NCBI GenBank assembly: GCA_920105805.1 | Contig: CAKKTI010000093.1 | Span: forward strand, 1 to 60,505 | DNA: 60,505 nt | Direction: 5' to 3' | Source of the DNA: Condylostoma magnum | Taxonomy: Eukaryota; Ciliophora; Heterotrichea; Heterotrichida; Condylostomatidae | Shown: piece after piece, positions 57,239 to 60,505 of the stretch | Layout: each line of letters starts with the position of its first letter | How positions within the stretch are numbered: position 1 is the stretch's first letter | Position numbers and translations under genes: made by a program | Notes under the pieces: generated by a model | What the model saw: the letters and a program-made list of their open reading frames with translations, nothing else | The model's database searches: none | Told to the model about the DNA's origin: nothing

Positions 57239-59841
57239 TTTTTCTATCAATTTATTGAAAAGTGTGTAATGATTAGCCCACTTGTCTCCAAGGTTCTAAA
57301 TTCTCTAATTAAGCCTATCCATTTACTCCTCAATGCTACATACTCTTTAATTCACATAGTCCTGTGATTACTGCACTACTCCTACCTTGCTAGCAAATTA
57401 AACGACTAACGGAATCTTTATATCATTTTTATTGATATACTTAGCTGCTAGGGAGCAGTCGGCTGGCATATCTCCCCGTGAGATTTAGCAAGCTAATTCC
57501 ATCATACCTTACTCTTAAGCTAATACACTCCCTCGTATTCTTTCTAACAAAATATTGATTTTAGTTTTCCCTTAACTCATTCTTTCTCTTCTTGATATAA
57601 TAAATCTTATTACTTCATTTTTCAGTATTAAAATTCTCTTTCAAACCCTTTTAGGTATCTAAACCTCCTTTATTAGCTTTTTGTTGCAATCTATTGGAGG
57701 AGTTATGGTTATTTGTCTGTTTAAAAAGTTGTCGTAGGTATAAAGTTGCTGCTTTGCTTTGTCTATTTAGTGCATTATTTAAGTGTTTATACGGCACAAT
57801 TTTCCTAGCATGTCTTGATTTATGACTAGCACTTTGCAAATGTCCTTTGATCTTATATAAACTCTTGATACATCTTAAACAAGCATTTATTTAGGGCAGA
57901 TTATGCTTCCAGGGCCTAAAACTTCTAAAATTAGTCTTGTCTTTTGCTTGCCTGCAAAATTAATCACACCAATTCACGATTGTCTTCTATTTCTAATGTT
58001 TTAATTGTAAATTGAATCTTTTTTATTCTTATTGATTTAGTATAGAACTTGATCGGATACATGAAGATAGATTTCTACACTTCCTTCTAATACAATAAAA
58101 CTTTCTTCAACTATATTTCCACTTTATACTAGAATTTCTCCTTACTGGAAAGCTTTGATTTCTGATTGATAGATTAATGTATTAAATCCGTGGTCTTTAA
58201 GATCATTTAAGTATCTGTACCTAAATACTGCTTTTTTCATAAAGGAGCGATAATAATCTCTGTAAGTAGTAATCTTTTGTATGAAAAATTTGAAGATGTT
58301 TTTATCATCGTTTACAATTTTCATTAATTTCTTCTTTGAAAGATAAAAAAGATTACAGTACCCTAAGGTTTTTACAGATGCTGTGCATTAAGTTTCATAC
58401 ATACAGCTAATTTCTCCAAAATGAGATCCTTCTTATAAAATTTGTATAATATGCACTTCTTTACTATAATCTTACACTTAAACTTCGCATCTCCCTGACC
58501 CAATTATATAGAAATTGTTCTGATAATTATATTGATTAACAACAAGTTCTTCTGGTTGGAAATAAGCGACTTAGTGCTTACTTACTAAAAAGTTGTAGAA
58601 TGACTCTATCTAAAGCAAAGGGTTATAGGGCCTTATCTGCTAACCAGCGTAATTATTCACCTTTTATTTTAGACTAGGAGGTAAATTCTTTAAGTATTAT
58701 TCATATTCCTCTCGTTGCTGAATAATTCTGTAGTTTTACAAGAAAAAATCAGCTATTTTTTACTAAAGACTCCCTGGTAATTTGAGATCTTTCATTATAG
58801 TAAAAATACTGTCTTAAGTCTCACTAAACTTTACATTTCCTCTATTCAAGGAAGTCATGACAACTGACATTTCTCCAAACATAACAGCAGTTACCATAGA
58901 TCCGACCATCATTGCAACTGCTGCAAAAATGTACTAAGTAAGGGACATTGGGCCTATTTCTGTGCCAACTAATAAGAAAATGGAATGATATAAGTTAAAG
59001 GCATATTATTTGGACAAAGGTGCATCGTATAAATCAGTTCCTTTCAGCATATACTCTGTTGGAGGAATCCATTCTTTATTTTACTGTACTATTATATACC
59101 AGATACAAGATATACAGTGAAGGTATAAAAATAGAAATCCTAATAGTTAAATAAACTTTATTGTAAGTTTGATGTCCTTTCGTGCATTTAAGTATCCTAT
59201 TAGCTTACCTATCCTAAGAATTCTGGCTAGTTTGAGAAGTCTTAGTAATGATAGTGAATTATCTGCCTTATCAAAAGCATACTCCCATATCAAGTCTAAA
59301 GGTAAACCAGCTAGAAGGTCTATAAAGAATCTTCCACTGCTTATATAATTAATTGCTATCTTTTTAGGCTCGAATACCTCTTCTTCAGTATAAGAGTCTA
59401 TATAAGTAAACCTGAAATTAACTACAACATCAGTCAAGAAAAGAAAGTCAATTACTAAATGAATGCTGCGCAAAAACATATCCTGGAACATCCAAGGTGT
59501 AAAAGCCAGCATAAAAGGTGTCATTACAGTATTGTATGTCGCAAGTAGAATCACGATCAAATCTCATCTTAATCTTCATTTGTTGTTCATTTTAACTACC
59601 TTGCTGAAAGAAATAGTTTATCTTTATCTGGCTTAAAGGCGTAGGGTTTTCTTGTCGATACGAGTTTCAGATCTGTGAACGGTTTAATAGGACATAATCG
59701 GGTGGGATCTTCTCATGTTTAAATGTTTTATAAATAGATTTTTAGGTTGAATTACTTAGGTATGTTAGAACTTGAATAATAAGATTCTATGGTAGTAGTA
59801 TTTATTTAGTCTAACATCCAAGGTTAACATAAGGTACTCAT
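57224..59841 (-). CDS. EAG-like cation channel with tandem CNBD regions
   Basis: Six-TM voltage-gated-type channel of the CNG/EAG/HCN group. ATG 59841 (MSTLCQPWMLDQINTTT); one 26-nt intron (59574-59599) joins LFLSAR to LRWDLIVILLATYNTVMTPF, and the spliced length divides by three (863 residues). S2-S4: FLFLTDVVVNFRFTY, IDLLAGLPLDLIWEY and LLRLLKLARILRIGKL. The pore reads FLLVGTEIGPMS near residue 288, lacking the GYG of K+ channels. Two CNBD-like regions follow: one with FGEISCMYETQCTASVKT, where the cNMP-binding Arg is absent, and a second (SFIVLEGSVEIYLHVSD, LEVLGPGSIICPKQML). A helical tail (DRLNQRIQNLGDKWANHY) ends at TAG 57224-57226. Ciliates have many such channels controlling beating and excitability. 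Confidence 0.85.
59574..59599 (-). other. 26-nt intron in the channel gene
   Basis: On the minus strand GTAGTTAAAATG...AAATGAAG. Removing it restores the channel N-terminus in frame with S1, with TGA (Trp) in LRWDL matching the family pattern, and the full gene length divides by three. Confidence 0.65.
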
Positions 59842-59861
59842 TCTGATTAAGAAAAATTATA

Positions 59862-60185
59862 ATGCCTTAATGAATTTAGGATGTTTTAATTAAGATTGAT
59901 TTATTTATAAAAGGGCTGCAGGTATAACATACTTTACAGCAAAATTCATTTGAATAATAAAAAGTAATCGTAGATTTATGAATTAGGTTTAAAAGATTTG
60001 AAAAAAGGAGTTCTAACTACTATTTAACAAAAATCAGTTTAATATTATTCAAGCTAACAAAATTTCCAAAAGTTGCCCTTAACGATACTACTATCTCAGA
60101 TAAAATGCATCCATGGATTATTACAACAATCCTTAACTCTCAAAAGTTTAGTTTAAAGCTAACATATTTCCTTAATCCTTTATAA
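59862..60185 (+). CDS. Possible small protein
   Basis: ATG 59862 follows AATTATA; 107 residues to TAA 60183-60185 (followed by a second TAA). Sequence such as IQDVLIKIDLFIKGLQVQHT, WIRFKRFEKRSSNYYLTKIS and KMHPWIITTILNSQKFS looks coding, with three TGA read as Trp or Gln-rich spacing, but no family is seen. Starts 20 nt from the divergent channel ATG and ends 5 nt before the next ATG; the next gene's TATA box overlaps its stop codons. Confidence 0.4.
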
Positions 60186-60190
60186 TAAAT

Positions 60191-60505
60191 ATGCTCTTTT
60201 TTACCATTCAACTCTTTACAACGGCAGCTTCCTGTACCGAGGAGTGGAAGTCCAACAATTCCTGTAATCCTCAGTGTATGCTGCCTACCCACGACTACGA
60301 TCGTTATATCCCTGACAAACCTTTAACTTCTGGCTGCATGTAAGAATGCATTTCCAGAGGATGCGATCCAATCTTAAACTTCAATGACCAATGTGATGAG
60401 CCCTGTAATATCAAAGCCTGTGGCTTTGATTCTGGTCATTGTTCTTCGTGTACAAGTGAGAAGATTGGAGATGGAAACTGTGATAAGGAATGCTTCTTCT
60501 CTGAT
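60191..60505 (+). CDS. Secreted LNR (Lin-12/Notch repeat) protein, 5' part
   Basis: ATG 60191 lies behind TATAATAAAT. Signal peptide MLFFTIQLFTTAAS is followed by Cys-rich repeats typical of LNR modules: CNPQCMLPTHDYDR, CMQECISRGCDPILNFNDQC, CNIKACGFDSGHC and KIGDGNCDKECFFSD (the GDGxCDxxC pattern with acidic calcium-binding residues). The gene runs off the window edge after 105 codons. Ciliates have large families of such extracellular or receptor proteins. GC content is high and codon use is conventional. Confidence 0.85.

Noticed and set aside
1-60505. Telomere repeats, tRNA/rRNA genes, CRISPR arrays, transposon ORFs or virus-like elements
   Set aside because: None seen by eye on either strand; tRNAs in particular could be missed without a covariance search.
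1-60505. Karyorelict code (table 27) as the genome's code
   Set aside because: It explains Gln and Trp codons but forces several genes to overrun natural ends and overlap neighbours; kept only as the second-best choice.

Overview
The window is nuclear DNA of a ciliate with a heavily reassigned genetic code, most likely a heterotrich close to Condylostoma. The DNA is very AT-rich. Conserved proteins read correctly only if TAA and TAG are Gln and TGA is Trp: DRG1 needs TAA=Gln in its G3 motif, and a RING-CH finger, a UBTD protein and a CTD-type phosphatase need TGA=Trp at conserved positions. Yet TAA, TAG and TGA also end genes. UBTD, DRG1, NAA50, ACAD8 and an ankyrin protein stop at an in-frame TAG or TAA exactly where their families end, and reading through would run them into the next gene. 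This is context-dependent termination (NCBI table 28). The karyorelict code (table 27, only TGA stops) fits less well. Under the standard code almost every gene here looks shattered, so short conventional ORFs are mostly fragments of longer genes.

Genes are packed tightly on both strands. Convergent stops are usually 1-26 nt apart or overlap; divergent starts can be 4-12 nt apart; same-strand neighbours are often 5-40 nt apart. Introns are rare and tiny (16-29 nt, GT-AG). In a RING-WWE gene and a K+ channel gene, removing one such intron gives an open frame across the whole gene. Many start codons sit directly behind a TATA-like box (TATAAA or TATAATA within about 0-6 nt of ATG).

Layout. 1-9.8 kb: an unknown 986-aa-plus protein, a membrane protein, a Sec7 (ARF-GEF) fragment, a tandem pair of secreted-type paralogs (second copy frameshifted) and a kelch protein. 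9.9-20 kb: an intron-rich unknown gene, an ankyrin protein, isobutyryl-CoA dehydrogenase, a 67-aa Cys-rich acylated protein, a UBTD protein, a polytopic membrane protein, NAA50 and a CTD-type phosphatase. 20-29 kb: a coiled-coil protein, small basic proteins, a 1187-aa receptor with a periplasmic-binding-like ectodomain and many membrane segments, a secreted/type I protein and a CFAP97-like ciliary protein. 29-45.5 kb: RING-WWE ligase, PP2C with an MGCC N-terminus, FHA/RING-CH ligase, dual CDGSH protein, LSM12, DRG1, bZIP, divergent GTPase-like protein, thioredoxin-like membrane protein, two-domain cNMP-binding protein and AIM24. 45.6-56 kb: one intronless VPS13-type lipid-transfer gene of 3480 codons. 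56.5-60.5 kb: a basic protein, an EAG-like channel with an odd selectivity filter and tandem CNBD-like regions, and the start of a LNR-repeat secreted protein.

The genes are mixed housekeeping, signalling and ciliary functions; I see no operon-like pathway, no rRNA or tRNA gene that I can support, no CRISPR and no intact mobile element. All translations were made by hand; the main internal check was that start-to-stop lengths, minus introns, divide by three.
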